The notes beneath the pieces were generated by a model. It did not search any database, was not told the origin of the DNA, and saw only the letters and a list, made by a program, of their open reading frames with translations. This document shows positions 55,841-64,000 of a stretch of DNA of 64,000 nucleotides, piece by piece (the first letter of the stretch is position 1; each line of letters starts with the position of its first letter). The DNA is from Roseateles puraquae (lineage in GTDB: Bacteria > Pseudomonadota > Gammaproteobacteria > Burkholderiales > Burkholderiaceae_C). A program made the position numbers and the translations under genes. The DNA lies in the NCBI RefSeq assembly GCF_002205845.1, contig NZ_NISI01000006.1, positions 124,001 to 188,000 of the forward strand, given 5' to 3'.

Positions 55841-57913
55841 TCAGCCGCCGCGCCTCAGCGCGATCTCGAACACCACGCCGTCCGCCGCGTTGCGGGCGCT
55901 GATGCTGCCGCCCATCTTGGCCAGATAGGTCTTGGCCACGAACAGGCCCTGGCCGCGGCGCTGGCCGTCTTCGGCGTCGGCCGTGCTGACGCCGTAGTCA
56001 AAGATGCGGGTGAGCTGCGCCTCGTCGATCTGCGGCCCCTGGTTGTGCACCTCCACCACGGCCAGCTCGCCCTGCAGACGCAAGGTCAGCTGGATGGCAG
56101 TGCCGGGCACGCGATGGCGGTCGGCGTTGGTCAGCACGTGGGTCAGCGCGTCTTCAAGCGGGTATTCGTCCGCCTGCACCCAGGCCGGCTCGGGGGCCGC
56201 CGTGTAGGCAACGCTGGCGATGCCGGCGTAGGCCGCATTCGCCGCCACCTGGCGCAGGAAGGCGTCCAGGTCCAGCCGCCCCACCGCCAGCGTGGCTGCC
56301 GCCAGTGCCTCGCTCGGCGAGGCCTGGCCGTACAGCACCTTGACGGCCTGCTGCATGCGCTGCACGTAGCGACGGCTTGGGTCTTCGTCGGCGCCGTGCA
56401 GCAGCATCAGCGACTGCAGCGGCGACATGATCTCGTGGCCCACCGCATGCCACTGGTCGTGCTCGCGCTCGGCCCGCAGCTGCTCGCGGCGCAGGCTGTC
56501 GCGGGCCTGCTGCAGCAGGTCGGACAGCACGCCGGCGAGGATGCCCAGCTCGTCGCGCCCGCGCAGGTCGGCCACGTCCAGGGTGCCGAGCTCGGCCTGC
56601 CCGGCCTGCTGCATCTGGTGTGACAGCGCGGCCGCCCGCTTCGTGAGGACCGCCACGCGGCGGATCAGCCCCACCTCGATGATCAGCCAGGCCAGCGCCA
56701 GGGCCGCCAGCATCGCGCCGACCGGCCAGGCCAGGCGGGCCGCGCTGGCACTGAGCGTGCGGTCCAGGCCCTGCAGGTCGCCAGTCAGCGCCACGTCGAA
56801 CCGCCCGCCCGGGGTGGTGACGCTGTCGCGCGCAGCCAAGGTGCGCGGCGTGGCCGGCGCGGGCAGGTGCTGGATCAAGGTCATCAGCCAGGGAGAGCCC
56901 GGCGCATCGGTTTCCTCGGCACCTTGCAGCAGCGCCACGACATGCGCCCCGCGGGTGATCTTCAAGGTCTCGCCCGGCGAAAGCGCCGCGGCCAGCCGGC
57001 TGAGGCTCAGCGGCGCTTGGGCACCGGCCGTGGCGCTGTCGAACAGCGGCACGCCGTCCGGGCCCAACAAGGACAGCCGCACGCCGGTGCGGGCGAGGTC
57101 AGCCGGCGGCCACTGCGGCCCGCCGGGCCGGAACAGAGCCTCGCGAAAGGCCTCCACCGGCAGCCGGATCGACACGGTCGTGCGCCGCGCGCAGGGCTCG
57201 GCGGCCGTGAGGCACGGTCCCTCGCGCCATACCCAGCCGCGAAAGTCCCGCTCGGGTCGCCGCCGGGGGCGCAGCGACGTGGTGTTGCCAGGCCCGTCCA
57301 CCAGGAAACCCGGCAGCTGACCGCGCTGGGCGTCCAGCATCTCGACTGGCGCCAGCCAGTCCTGTTCGGGGCCACCCCCGGGCTGCAGCCGGATGTGCAC
57401 CCGGTGCACGTCAGCCACCTCCAGCGCGCCCCGCTCGCGGCTGACCAGCGGCGGCGCGTCCAGGCTGGCCACGAGGTAGACAAAGCCCCCCGCGTAGGCA
57501 TTGCTGCCCACCGCCGCACACAGGCTCGCGCCGCCTGGGTATTGCAGCGCGCAGCCCGCCATCTCGACCGCCCGGCGCGCCTTGTTGGCGTCGTCGAAAT
57601 CGATGGCCCCGAACGGCAGCACCAGCGGGGCCAGCCAGCCCTCGCCCAACTGCGCCGGCTCGGGGTTCAGCAGCGCGAGCTGGCCCGACGGATGGCGCAG
57701 CTGCGCGACGATCTCGGCCAGCGACTTGGCGAAGGTCTGCTCATAGCGCTGCGCATTGCGCTGGCGCTCCTCGTTCAGCAGCGCCACCGCCAGCGCCAGC
57801 GTGGCCACCGCCAACGCGATGAACACCAGGTGGAAGACGATGCGGTTGCGAAACGCCGCGAGCCCCAGGCGGGGCACGTCGGGCAGCGTGAGATCGACGC
57901 GACCGAGCTTCAC
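55841..57913 (-). CDS. Sensor histidine kinase with large periplasmic domain
   Basis: About 690 residues. One membrane helix lies near 25-45, a periplasmic sensor of about 350 residues follows, and a second helix lies near 400-420. The H-box is WHAVGHEIMSPLQSL, followed by an ATPase domain with LTNADRHRV and RRGQGLFVAKTYL. No recognised ligand domain is seen in the periplasmic part. The GTG at 57913 is preferred over 57952, which lies inside the hairpin annotated at 57941-58007. The response regulator gene upstream shares its direction, so the two form a two-component pair. Confidence 0.85.
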   Translation of the reverse strand: MKLGRVDLTLPDVPRLGLAAFRNRIVFHLVFIALAVATLALAVALLNEERQRNAQRYEQTFAKSLAEIVAQLRHPSGQLALLNPEPAQLGEGWLAPLVLPFGAIDFDDANKARRAVEMAGCALQYPGGASLCAAVGSNAYAGGFVYLVASLDAPPLVSRERGALEVADVHRVHIRLQPGGGPEQDWLAPVEMLDAQRGQLPGFLVDGPGNTTSLRPRRRPERDFRGWVWREGPCLTAAEPCARRTTVSIRLPVEAFREALFRPGGPQWPPADLARTGVRLSLLGPDGVPLFDSATAGAQAPLSLSRLAAALSPGETLKITRGAHVVALLQGAEETDAPGSPWLMTLIQHLPAPATPRTLAARDSVTTPGGRFDVALTGDLQGLDRTLSASAARLAWPVGAMLAALALAWLIIEVGLIRRVAVLTKRAAALSHQMQQAGQAELGTLDVADLRGRDELGILAGVLSDLLQQARDSLRREQLRAEREHDQWHAVGHEIMSPLQSLMLLHGADEDPSRRYVQRMQQAVKVLYGQASPSEALAAATLAVGRLDLDAFLRQVAANAAYAGIASVAYTAAPEPAWVQADEYPLEDALTHVLTNADRHRVPGTAIQLTLRLQGELAVVEVHNQGPQIDEAQLTRIFDYGVSTADAEDGQRRGQGLFVAKTYLAKMGGSISARNAADGVVFEIALRRGG

Positions 57914-57940
57914 GCGCGGGCCCAACCCGTCAGAACACAG

Positions 57941-58007
57941 CCACAGAGGCACAGAGACACAGAGGCGGCTTCAGCACCTCCATCTCTGTGTCTCTGTGCC
58001 TCCGTGG
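57941..58007 (-). repeat. 24-bp-arm hairpin between response regulator and kinase genes
   Basis: The arm at 57941-57964 (starting CCACAGAGGCACAGAG) is matched by 57984-58007 as an inverted repeat with one mismatch, around a 19-nt loop. It lies in the intergenic gap of one co-directional operon, where the transcript would fold into a stem of about 24 bp. No U-tract follows. The CACAGAG-rich sequence resembles dispersed intergenic repeats of many GC-rich genomes. An attenuator or RNA-processing site is possible. Confidence 0.75.
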
Positions 58008-58040
58008 CCTGTCTCGATGGGGGCAGCGCCATGGCGGTGC

Positions 58041-58745
58041 TCAGGTGGCGGTCCAGCGAAAGCCGCGCATCGGGATGTTCTCGATGCCGTCGAACGACGG
58101 GTCGACATCGCGGAAGGCATCGCGGATGGTCGCCACGTGCTTGCGCACGTTGTCGCGGTTGCGGCCACTCTTGACGACGTCGAACAGCTCTTCGTAGCTC
58201 ACCACCTCGCCAGCCCGCTCGTGCAGTGTGGCGAGGATGCGCTGGGCCGTGAGCGGCAGGTTGACCCGCTGGCCGCGCCACATCGCCGAGCGCTGCTTGA
58301 GCGGGTCGAGCTGCAGGCTGTCATCGGCCGCCCGGGCGCCGCCCTTGGGCTCGCGCAGCCGCGCGGTGCGCAGGATGTCGAGGAAGGTCTCGATGAACTC
58401 GGCTTCGTCGAAGGTCGTCTTCTGCAGGTAATCCCAGGCGTCCAGCGCCTTCATGATGCTGCGGTAGATGGCTGCCGGCATGGCCGACACCACCAGCACC
58501 GGCGTGCCCAGGCCCTGCTTGTTGATCTCGTTGATCAGCGCCACGCCGGCATTGCGCTCGCGGCCGAGCTCAATGTCGAGCACGACCAGGTCGTAGCGTT
58601 CGCGGCGCAGCGCGGCCTCGGCGGCGTCCCGGTCAAACCATTGGTCGACGCTGAGTTCAGGGCGGGCGGCGCGAATCCACCCGGCGAGCTGCGCGCTGGT
58701 GGTGGGGTCGTCCTCGATGACGGCGATGCGGGGCGTGGCTGCGGA
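58041..58745 (-). CDS. Response regulator with no usable start codon in frame
   Basis: The frame encodes a receiver domain (acidic pocket in RIAVIEDDPTT, phospho-Asp in LVVLDIEL) and a C-terminal OmpR-type winged helix (YEELFDVV and PMRGFRWT). A TAA stop at 58746-58748 bounds the open frame. There is no ATG, GTG or TTG before the receiver; the first in-frame start, GTG at 58583, would cut off the first third of the receiver. A GTG at 58771 starts a second frame (MSPRGPAHNPQP) that would join the receiver frame if a C were added to the CCCC run near 58730-58733. A sequencing indel, a real frameshift, a lost start or a rare start codon are all possible. The kinase is encoded downstream. Confidence 0.75.
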   Translation of the reverse strand, partial: SAATPRIAVIEDDPTTSAQLAGWIRAARPELSVDQWFDRDAAEAALRRERYDLVVLDIELGRERNAGVALINEINKQGLGTPVLVVSAMPAAIYRSIMKALDAWDYLQKTTFDEAEFIETFLDILRTARLREPKGGARAADDSLQLDPLKQRSAMWRGQRVNLPLTAQRILATLHERAGEVVSYEELFDVVKSGRNRDNVRKHVATIRDAFRDVDPSFDGIENIPMRGFRWTAT

Positions 58746-58816
58746 TTATGGGCAGGGCCTCTGGGACTCACGTGGAAGAAATCTTCCGGGTGCCTTTGCC
58801 TAGAGCCTTTGCCGTT

Positions 58817-59358
58817 CGGTGCACCGTGCCGGGAATTCGCCCCGGCGGGCGAGTAACTTTTCTCTGTCGCGCCAGAGAAAAGTCACCAAAAGAGAGGCGC
58901 TGAACCGCAAGTCATCAGGCTGGTGCCAAGGCTCGCGCGCGAAAACTCAAGCTCGGCTTGTGCGCCGAAGCGACCCGCTGCGCTCTCGCTGCTGTCCCTG
59001 TCACGAGCGCCATCCATCGCACCTTCACGCCCGTTAACGCCGGCTGCACGCCGGGCTCACCAGTGAATGCGCCACATGCCTGGACGCGCCGTCGACGGCG
59101 CTTGGTTTTCAACTCGTGAGTTCGGCGTGCAGCCGACGTTGACCGCACAAGCGGTGGATGACGCGGGGTCTGGATAGGGTCAGCAGCGAGAGCGCAGCGG
59201 CTCGCCTCGGCTGAGGCTCTGAGCGTTTGTTTTCGCGCGATGCCCGTCGCAGGCCAGAGGCGACTTGCGGTTCAGCGCCTCTTCTTTGGTGACTTTCTTC
59301 TGGCGCAGCAGAAGAAAGTTACCCGCCCGCCGGGGCGGACTCCCGGCACGGTGCACCG
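58817..59358. repeat. Large imperfect palindrome with covarying hairpins
   Basis: The outer 18 bp (58817-58834, CGGTGCACCGTGCCGGGA) is repeated exactly inverted at 59341-59358. Diverged arms of about 180 bp continue inward. A 13-bp pair (59041-59053 and 59123-59135) lies near the middle, and a perfect 16-bp palindrome, GCGCCGTCGACGGCGC (59086-59101), is at the centre. Each arm contains its own hairpin: 58856-58866 with 58873-58883, and 59292-59302 with 59309-59319, both perfect 11-bp stems. The two stems differ at two positions that are compensated on both sides. No gene with supported coding lies inside. Confidence 0.85.
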
Positions 59359-59555
59359 AGTCCAAAGGCTCTCAGCAAAAGCGCCCGAAGCTCCGCGCAA
59401 AGGCCATCCGGCCCACCAACGGAGCAAACCTTCCGCCGCCGCGGAAGACACCCACCCGCCCCCGCCCTCGTCCCTTCCCCCGGTCCTGGACACCATGGCC
59501 ACCGTGCATCGCGCCCTTCACTTCCGCGACGCCGACAGCCCCCAAGGACCGCACC

Positions 59556-60809
59556 ATGCTGCACCGCCTCCAGTCCCTCGCCGCCTCGCTGCGCCAGGCT
59601 TTCCGTCGACGCGAGCAAGCCGCCGCCCCCCACCCTGCCCGCAGCCTGCCGCTGCGCCGCGCCCTGCCGCCGCTGCTGGCCCTGACCGCCGTGACGGCGG
59701 CCGGCTATGGCCTCGTGACCCACCCGCCGCTGCTGGCCGTGCCCCACGGCCAGGCCGCACTGCGTACCAACCAGTTCAGTGGCGGCACGAGCGAGTTCCG
59801 CAGCGGCAGCTTCCTGCGCCTGCCGGGCTTGCACGAGGTGCGCTTCTTCCCGCTGCGCGACCAGAGCTATCACCCAGTCGCGCTGGCCAAGGCCGGCGGG
59901 CCGGCGCCGCTGCAGTCGGTCGAAGGCCTGTCCCTCGGCCTGGACCTGAACGTGCGCTGGAGCGTGGACGCCACGCGTCTGCCCGAGCTGTCGCGCAAGC
60001 TGCCGGACGACATTGAAGCCGAGGTGATCGCGCCGGCCGTGCAGGCCGTCGTCTACAAGCAGGTGGCCAAGCGCACGGTGCGGGAGATCTTCTCCAGCCA
60101 GCGCGCGGAGATCGCCGCCGCGCTGGAAAGCGAGCTGCGCGCCCGCCTGGCCAGTGACGGCATCCTGCTCAAGAGCGTGCAGATCGGCTCGGTGGACCTG
60201 CCGGCCGACTACCGCCGCGGCATGGACAGCCTGCTGGCCGACAGCCTGGCCAGCGAGCGCATGCGCTACACGCTGGAGATCGCCGACAAGCGGGTCAAGG
60301 AGACCGAGCTGCAGGCCGCGGCCGACAAGGTGCGCCGCGAGACCGCCGCCGAAGCCGCCGGCCGCGAGCAGATCATTGCCGCCCGGGCGCAGGAGGAGGC
60401 CATGAAGCATGTGCTGCCCTTCAAGCAAAAGCTGATCGAGCAGCGCGCCCTTGAGGCGCAGGCCGAGAGCGCTGCCCGCATCAAGCAGGCCGAGGGCCAG
60501 GCCCAGGCTCGCCGCATCGAGATCGATGCCGAGGCGGCGGCGCGCCAGAAGCTGGCCGATGCCGAGGCCTACCGCGTGTCCCAGGTCGGCCGCGCCAACG
60601 CCGGCCAGATGGCGACGGAAGGCGCGTTGCTCACCAAGCATCCGCTGCTGGTGCAGAAGGCCATGGCCGACAAGCTGTCTGACAAGGTGCAGGTCATCAT
60701 CGCGCCGCCCGGTTCGGGCGGCTTCATCGGCAATGCGCTGCTGGCGGGCGTGCAGGCCGCGCCCAAGGCCGAGCCGGTCGCGGCGGAAGCGGCCGCGGAG
60801 AAGGAGTAA
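59556..60809 (+). CDS. SPFH/Band 7 (prohibitin-like) membrane protein
   Basis: A 417-residue protein with one membrane helix (about 36-53), a Band-7 domain (about 65-270; VQIGSVDLPADYRRGMDSLL), and a long charged coiled coil (about 230-370). The C-terminus is rich in Ala/Glu. SPFH proteins organise membrane microdomains and regulate proteases. The ATG at 59556 begins the recognisable N-terminus; a long upstream extension would overlap the palindrome. It is followed after 3 nt by a second exported-protein gene. Confidence 0.88.
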   Translation: MLHRLQSLAASLRQAFRRREQAAAPHPARSLPLRRALPPLLALTAVTAAGYGLVTHPPLLAVPHGQAALRTNQFSGGTSEFRSGSFLRLPGLHEVRFFPLRDQSYHPVALAKAGGPAPLQSVEGLSLGLDLNVRWSVDATRLPELSRKLPDDIEAEVIAPAVQAVVYKQVAKRTVREIFSSQRAEIAAALESELRARLASDGILLKSVQIGSVDLPADYRRGMDSLLADSLASERMRYTLEIADKRVKETELQAAADKVRRETAAEAAGREQIIAARAQEEAMKHVLPFKQKLIEQRALEAQAESAARIKQAEGQAQARRIEIDAEAAARQKLADAEAYRVSQVGRANAGQMATEGALLTKHPLLVQKAMADKLSDKVQVIIAPPGSGGFIGNALLAGVQAAPKAEPVAAEAAAEKE

Positions 60810-60812
60810 GCC

Positions 60813-62279
60813 ATGCGTCGCTTTGCGTTGATGGCACTGGCCGCCACGATGGCCGCGGCCTTCATCACCACCGCCCAGGCTGCGCCCGACTTCCCGCGGG
60901 CCGGCCTGGTGTCGCAGGACTCGCCGCTGCGCGGCGCCCCACGTGACACCGCCTCACTGCAGGCCCAGATGGGCCGGGGCGAGGCGTTGGAGATCCGCGG
61001 GGAGCGGGGTGACCACTGGCAGGTGTGGGACTACCGGCGCGAACGCGGCGGCTGGCTGCGCAAGAGCCAGGTGCTGCTGCTGCCCCGCGGTGACGGCGCC
61101 AGCGCCGAGCTGCTGGCGCAGTTGCGCCTGGCGCGCCAGCAATGGGGCACTGAAGGCCTGGGCCTGGGTCTGGCCGCCGCCTATGTGCAGGCGGCCACGC
61201 CAGCCGAGCTGGCCAGCCCCGGCGGGGCCGAGGCACTGGAGGCCATGGGCCTGTTTGCCGAGCGCATCGCTGACCGCGCCTCGCTGCCCGCGGCCCGGCC
61301 CGGCGAAGGCCAGCTCGCCGCGCAACTGGACGTGGCGGCGCGCTATGGCCTGAAGTTCGAGCAGTTCGAGCTCGACGAAGGCCGCGTGCAGGTCTGCTAT
61401 GAGGGCGAAGCCTTCCGCCGCGTGCTGGCCGTGGGCGGCACGCCCGAGCAGCGCGCCCGCGCCGCCCTGGCCCTGACCCGGCCCGAGTGCCTGAGCCCGC
61501 GCGCCACACCCCGCGAGGCTGAAGCGCGCGACCAGTGGCGCCAGCAGGTGCTCGCGCAGGTGGACGCCGCCGGGCTGCCCGTGCACTGGAAGAACCGCCT
61601 GCTGATGCGCCGCGCCGCGGTGAGCGCGAGCCTGGCCTTTGCGCACGCGCGGCGCGGCCTGGCGCCCGAGCCGGTGCCGGGCTTGGCAGAGTTTGCAGGC
61701 ATCGTGCCGACCGAGCTGACCGAGGACGACCAGCCGGCCTACGCCGAAGCCGCGATGCGCGTGAACGCAGCCCGCTGGCTCGGCAGCCCCGCGGGTGCGC
61801 GGGACTTCGGTCCGGTGCAGCTCACCCTGGTGGCGGGCGCCGACGGTGAGCGCTGTGTGGAGCTCAAGGACGCCGGGCGGCTGGTGGCACGCCGCTGCAG
61901 TTATGGTCAGGTCGCCATCGCCTCGGCGACGATGAACCGCGAGGGGCGTGCCTTGACGCTGGCGGCGCAGCCGCTGGACGGCTGGCGTGAGCTGTGGGTG
62001 TTCCGCAAGACCCGGGAGGGCTGGCGAGTGGAGGTGCTGCCCCCGGCGGCAGCCCAGCCCGGGCTCGGCGTCGCCGAGTTCGCCGGCTGGGTGCCGGGCG
62101 GCACGCAGATGCTGCTGGCACGTGAGGTGCGCGCGGAGGGCAAATACCGGCGCAGCTTCGAGCTGGTGTCGATCGACACCCTGGCCACGGAGCGCCAGGC
62201 GGCCGAGCCCGCGCAGATGGGCGCCTTCCAGCGCTGGGCTGACCCCGCCTGGCGTGGCGCCTCACCGATCCGGCGCTGA
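60813..62279 (+). CDS. Exported protein with SH3-like domain
   Basis: A 488-residue protein with a signal peptide (cleavage near AQAA, about 23). An N-terminal SH3-like segment (about 30-90; GLVSQDSPLRGAPRD, DHWQVWDYRRERGGWLRKSQV) is typical of peptidoglycan- or ligand-binding SH3b domains. The remaining 390 residues are unassigned. It starts 3 nt after the SPFH gene and is co-transcribed with it. A link between membrane-domain organisation and the cell envelope is possible from context. Confidence 0.75.
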   Translation: MRRFALMALAATMAAAFITTAQAAPDFPRAGLVSQDSPLRGAPRDTASLQAQMGRGEALEIRGERGDHWQVWDYRRERGGWLRKSQVLLLPRGDGASAELLAQLRLARQQWGTEGLGLGLAAAYVQAATPAELASPGGAEALEAMGLFAERIADRASLPAARPGEGQLAAQLDVAARYGLKFEQFELDEGRVQVCYEGEAFRRVLAVGGTPEQRARAALALTRPECLSPRATPREAEARDQWRQQVLAQVDAAGLPVHWKNRLLMRRAAVSASLAFAHARRGLAPEPVPGLAEFAGIVPTELTEDDQPAYAEAAMRVNAARWLGSPAGARDFGPVQLTLVAGADGERCVELKDAGRLVARRCSYGQVAIASATMNREGRALTLAAQPLDGWRELWVFRKTREGWRVEVLPPAAAQPGLGVAEFAGWVPGGTQMLLAREVRAEGKYRRSFELVSIDTLATERQAAEPAQMGAFQRWADPAWRGASPIRR

Positions 62280-62294
62280 CGCGATGGCGGCCGA

Positions 62295-63980
62295 TCAGGC
62301 CGCCATCTTCACGGCCTCGGCGGTGGGCAGCTCCACCCGCGCGACGGTGCCCTTGCCCGGCTGGCTCTCCAGCCGGATGGCCCCATGCAGCAGGTTCTCC
62401 ACCAGGCTGTGCACGACGAACAGGCCGAGGCCGCTGCCGCCCTGGCCGAAGCGCGTGGTGAAGAAGGGCTCGAAGGCGCGCTCCAGGTCCGCGCGCGGCA
62501 TGCCGCCACCGTTGTCGCGCACCTCCAGCATCAGGTGGTGGGCCGGCGCCGGGGCGGTGCCGATGCGCACCTGGCCGGCGCTGCCGCCAAAGGCATGCAG
62601 GCAGGCGTTCTCGAACAGCTGCTCCAGCACCTGGCGCAGCACGTCGCGGTAGCCGTCCATCGCGAGCGACTCGGGCAGGTCGCAGATGAACTGCACGTGT
62701 CGCACACCCAGGCGGTGCTGCACGCTGGCCCAGGCCTGCTCAGCCACCTCGCGCAGCAGGAAGCGCGCATGCGTGGCGCGACCGCCGTCCTCGGTCAGCT
62801 GGCGAAAGCGGCTGATGAGCTGGAGCGCACGGCGCACGTTGTGCTCCACCAGCTGGGCGGCGTGGGCGGTCTGGGTGGTCCAGTCAGTCATCTCCTGGCG
62901 GCGCAGCGGCAGGTGGTTGGCCAGCTTGTCGGCCACCACACGGCTGTGCTCCCGCATCACGTCGGCCGACAGCAGCGCATTGCTCAGCGGCGTGTTGAGC
63001 TCGTGGGCAATGCCGGCCAGCAACTGGCCCAGCGCCGCGAGCTTGCGGCTGCTGACCAGCTCCTGCTGCGCCTGCAGCAGCTCGGCGGTGCGGGCCTGCA
63101 CCTGCTCTTCCAGCCACTCGGCGGCGCGGCGGCGCTCGTCCTCCCGGCGCGCCTGATCGATGGCGATGCCGGCAAGGTTGCTGGCCACGCGCAAGGCGGT
63201 CAGCTCGTCAGGCCCGGGACGGCGCTGCTCGCGGTAATACATCGCAAAGCTGCCGATGACGCCCTGGTGGGCCGCATGGATGGGCTCCGACCAGCAGGCC
63301 TTGAAACCATGCGGCGCCACCAGCGCCTTGTAAGGCGCCCACAGCGGGTCGGTTTCGATGTCCTCGACGATGACCGTGCGGTCTTCGGCCATGGCCGTGC
63401 CGCAGGAGCCCACGCCCGGGCCGATGGACAGTCCGTCGAGCAGTTGCAGATAGCTCTGCGGCATCCGCGGGCCTGCGCCCGGGTGCATTTGCCGACCGTC
63501 CGAGTCCAGCAACATGACGCTGCAGAACATGCCGTCGAACTGGGCCTCGATGAGGGCCGTCAGGCGATTCAGCACGGCCTTGAGCGGCTGGCCGGTGGCG
63601 ACCATCTGCAGCAGTTCGTTTTCGCCGTCAGACAGGGCCTGGGCGAAGGCGATGGCGCCCAGGTCGACCAGGCAGACGGTCATGAGCTCCCCCGGCGCGG
63701 CGCCGGTCAGCAGCAGCTCATGCGGACGCGTGCTGCCGTCGCGGCGCATCAGCGGCCACAGCAGCCGGCTGCTTTCGCCCGGCCCCAAGGCCTCGATCTG
63801 CTGCCGCAGCGCGTTGCACTGCCCAGGCAACTCGGGCGCGCACAGCCGCGACAACGGTTGGCCGACCAGCGTCGCCGCGGTATGGCCGAGCACGTCGGCG
63901 CGCCCGGAGGTCGCCTGCTCGATGAGCAACTCCGGCACCCGCCGGACTGACAGCATCGCCATGTGGGCCAGGTTGTCCAT
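62295..63980 (-). CDS. Sensor histidine kinase with PAS-like and GAF domains
   Basis: A 561-residue soluble kinase with no membrane helix. A PAS-like N-terminus is followed by a GAF domain (about 145-285; GPGVGSCGTAMAEDRTVIVEDIETD in outline) and a coiled coil (about 285-325). The H-box is GIAHELNTPLSNAL, and the C-terminal ATPase has LFENACLHA, DNGGGMP and GGSGLGLFVV. GAF domains of this kind sense small molecules or redox state. No response regulator is adjacent. It is convergent with the SH3-like gene. Confidence 0.88.
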   Translation of the reverse strand: MDNLAHMAMLSVRRVPELLIEQATSGRADVLGHTAATLVGQPLSRLCAPELPGQCNALRQQIEALGPGESSRLLWPLMRRDGSTRPHELLLTGAAPGELMTVCLVDLGAIAFAQALSDGENELLQMVATGQPLKAVLNRLTALIEAQFDGMFCSVMLLDSDGRQMHPGAGPRMPQSYLQLLDGLSIGPGVGSCGTAMAEDRTVIVEDIETDPLWAPYKALVAPHGFKACWSEPIHAAHQGVIGSFAMYYREQRRPGPDELTALRVASNLAGIAIDQARREDERRRAAEWLEEQVQARTAELLQAQQELVSSRKLAALGQLLAGIAHELNTPLSNALLSADVMREHSRVVADKLANHLPLRRQEMTDWTTQTAHAAQLVEHNVRRALQLISRFRQLTEDGGRATHARFLLREVAEQAWASVQHRLGVRHVQFICDLPESLAMDGYRDVLRQVLEQLFENACLHAFGGSAGQVRIGTAPAPAHHLMLEVRDNGGGMPRADLERAFEPFFTTRFGQGGSGLGLFVVHSLVENLLHGAIRLESQPGKGTVARVELPTAEAVKMAA

Positions 63981-64000
63981 GATGGTCTCCGCAGTTTTCG

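Noticed and set aside
58819-59365. Two short opposite-facing open frames with similar peptides, suggesting a duplicated small protein
   Set aside because: The similarity follows from the inverted repeat. The two compensated stem changes suggest that structure, not protein, is conserved. No ribosome-binding site or family was seen.

Overview
The window is GC-rich throughout (roughly 70% by eye) and densely coded on both strands. Strong third-position G/C bias produces many long but meaningless antisense open frames. The gene content suggests a free-living Burkholderiales betaproteobacterium, perhaps of the Rubrivivax/Roseateles/Leptothrix group: an IPTL-CTERM protein, an OprB-type porin, a POT transporter, an HME-type RND pump, many lipoproteins and many MBL-fold hydrolases. 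No rRNA, tRNA, CRISPR array or insertion sequence was found. The taxonomic placement is an inference.

Region by region. (1) 1-2862: a subtilisin-like protease (cut by the window edge) and an AAA+ ATPase, together matching the IetA/IetS anti-phage and plasmid-exclusion module. Its codon use looks less GC-biased than the rest, and a 700-bp gene-free stretch with two tandem palindromes follows. (2) 3545-6307: a YtrA-type GntR regulator with a perfect operator, an ABC ATPase and a membrane partner, all overlapping. (3) 6320-11353: housekeeping and stress genes (flavin reductase, M48 protease, Crp/Fnr and LuxR regulators, YcbL-type hydrolase, IPTL-CTERM protein, TrxC). (4) 11508-21821: a two-component system divergent from a heavy-metal type RND efflux operon that ends in a small lipoprotein, a porin and a periplasmic coiled-coil protein. 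(5) 21893-26742: a giant di-heme lipoprotein with two discoidin domains, divergent from a MocR regulator with direct-repeat sites. (6) 26765-30145: yqhD, nemA and a divergent LysR regulator, an aldehyde/electrophile detoxification unit. (7) 30154-37719: rlhA, then a periplasmic molybdenum hydroxylase operon (molybdopterin subunit, 2Fe-2S subunit, di-heme cytochrome c) tightly coupled to a cold-shock/Excalibur membrane protein, and a GNAT enzyme.

(8) 37729-43083: methyltransferase, isochorismatase-like hydrolase, GST, POT transporter, epimerase and a secreted CarG-like protein. (9) 43307-47308: five co-directional genes: small protein, trypsin-like protease, SUV3-like helicase, HigB toxin, HigA antitoxin. 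(10) 47657-53491: a 915-residue lipoprotein joining a NodB polysaccharide deacetylase, a caspase-like protease, an EF-hand and TPRs, followed by a secreted alpha/beta hydrolase and an alkylsulfatase. (11) 53503-55816: NAPE-PLD-like MBL hydrolase, YkgJ protein, cupin and a small conserved-looking protein. (12) 55841-58771: a sensor kinase and a response regulator whose receiver domain has no usable start codon in frame; a 24-bp-arm hairpin lies between them. (13) 58817-59358: a 540-bp imperfect palindrome with compensated stem changes. (14) 59556-63980: an SPFH protein, an exported SH3-like protein and a GAF sensor kinase.

The most interesting items are the deacetylase-caspase-TPR lipoprotein, the IetAS-like module, the covarying palindrome, and the response regulator with a lost or shifted start.
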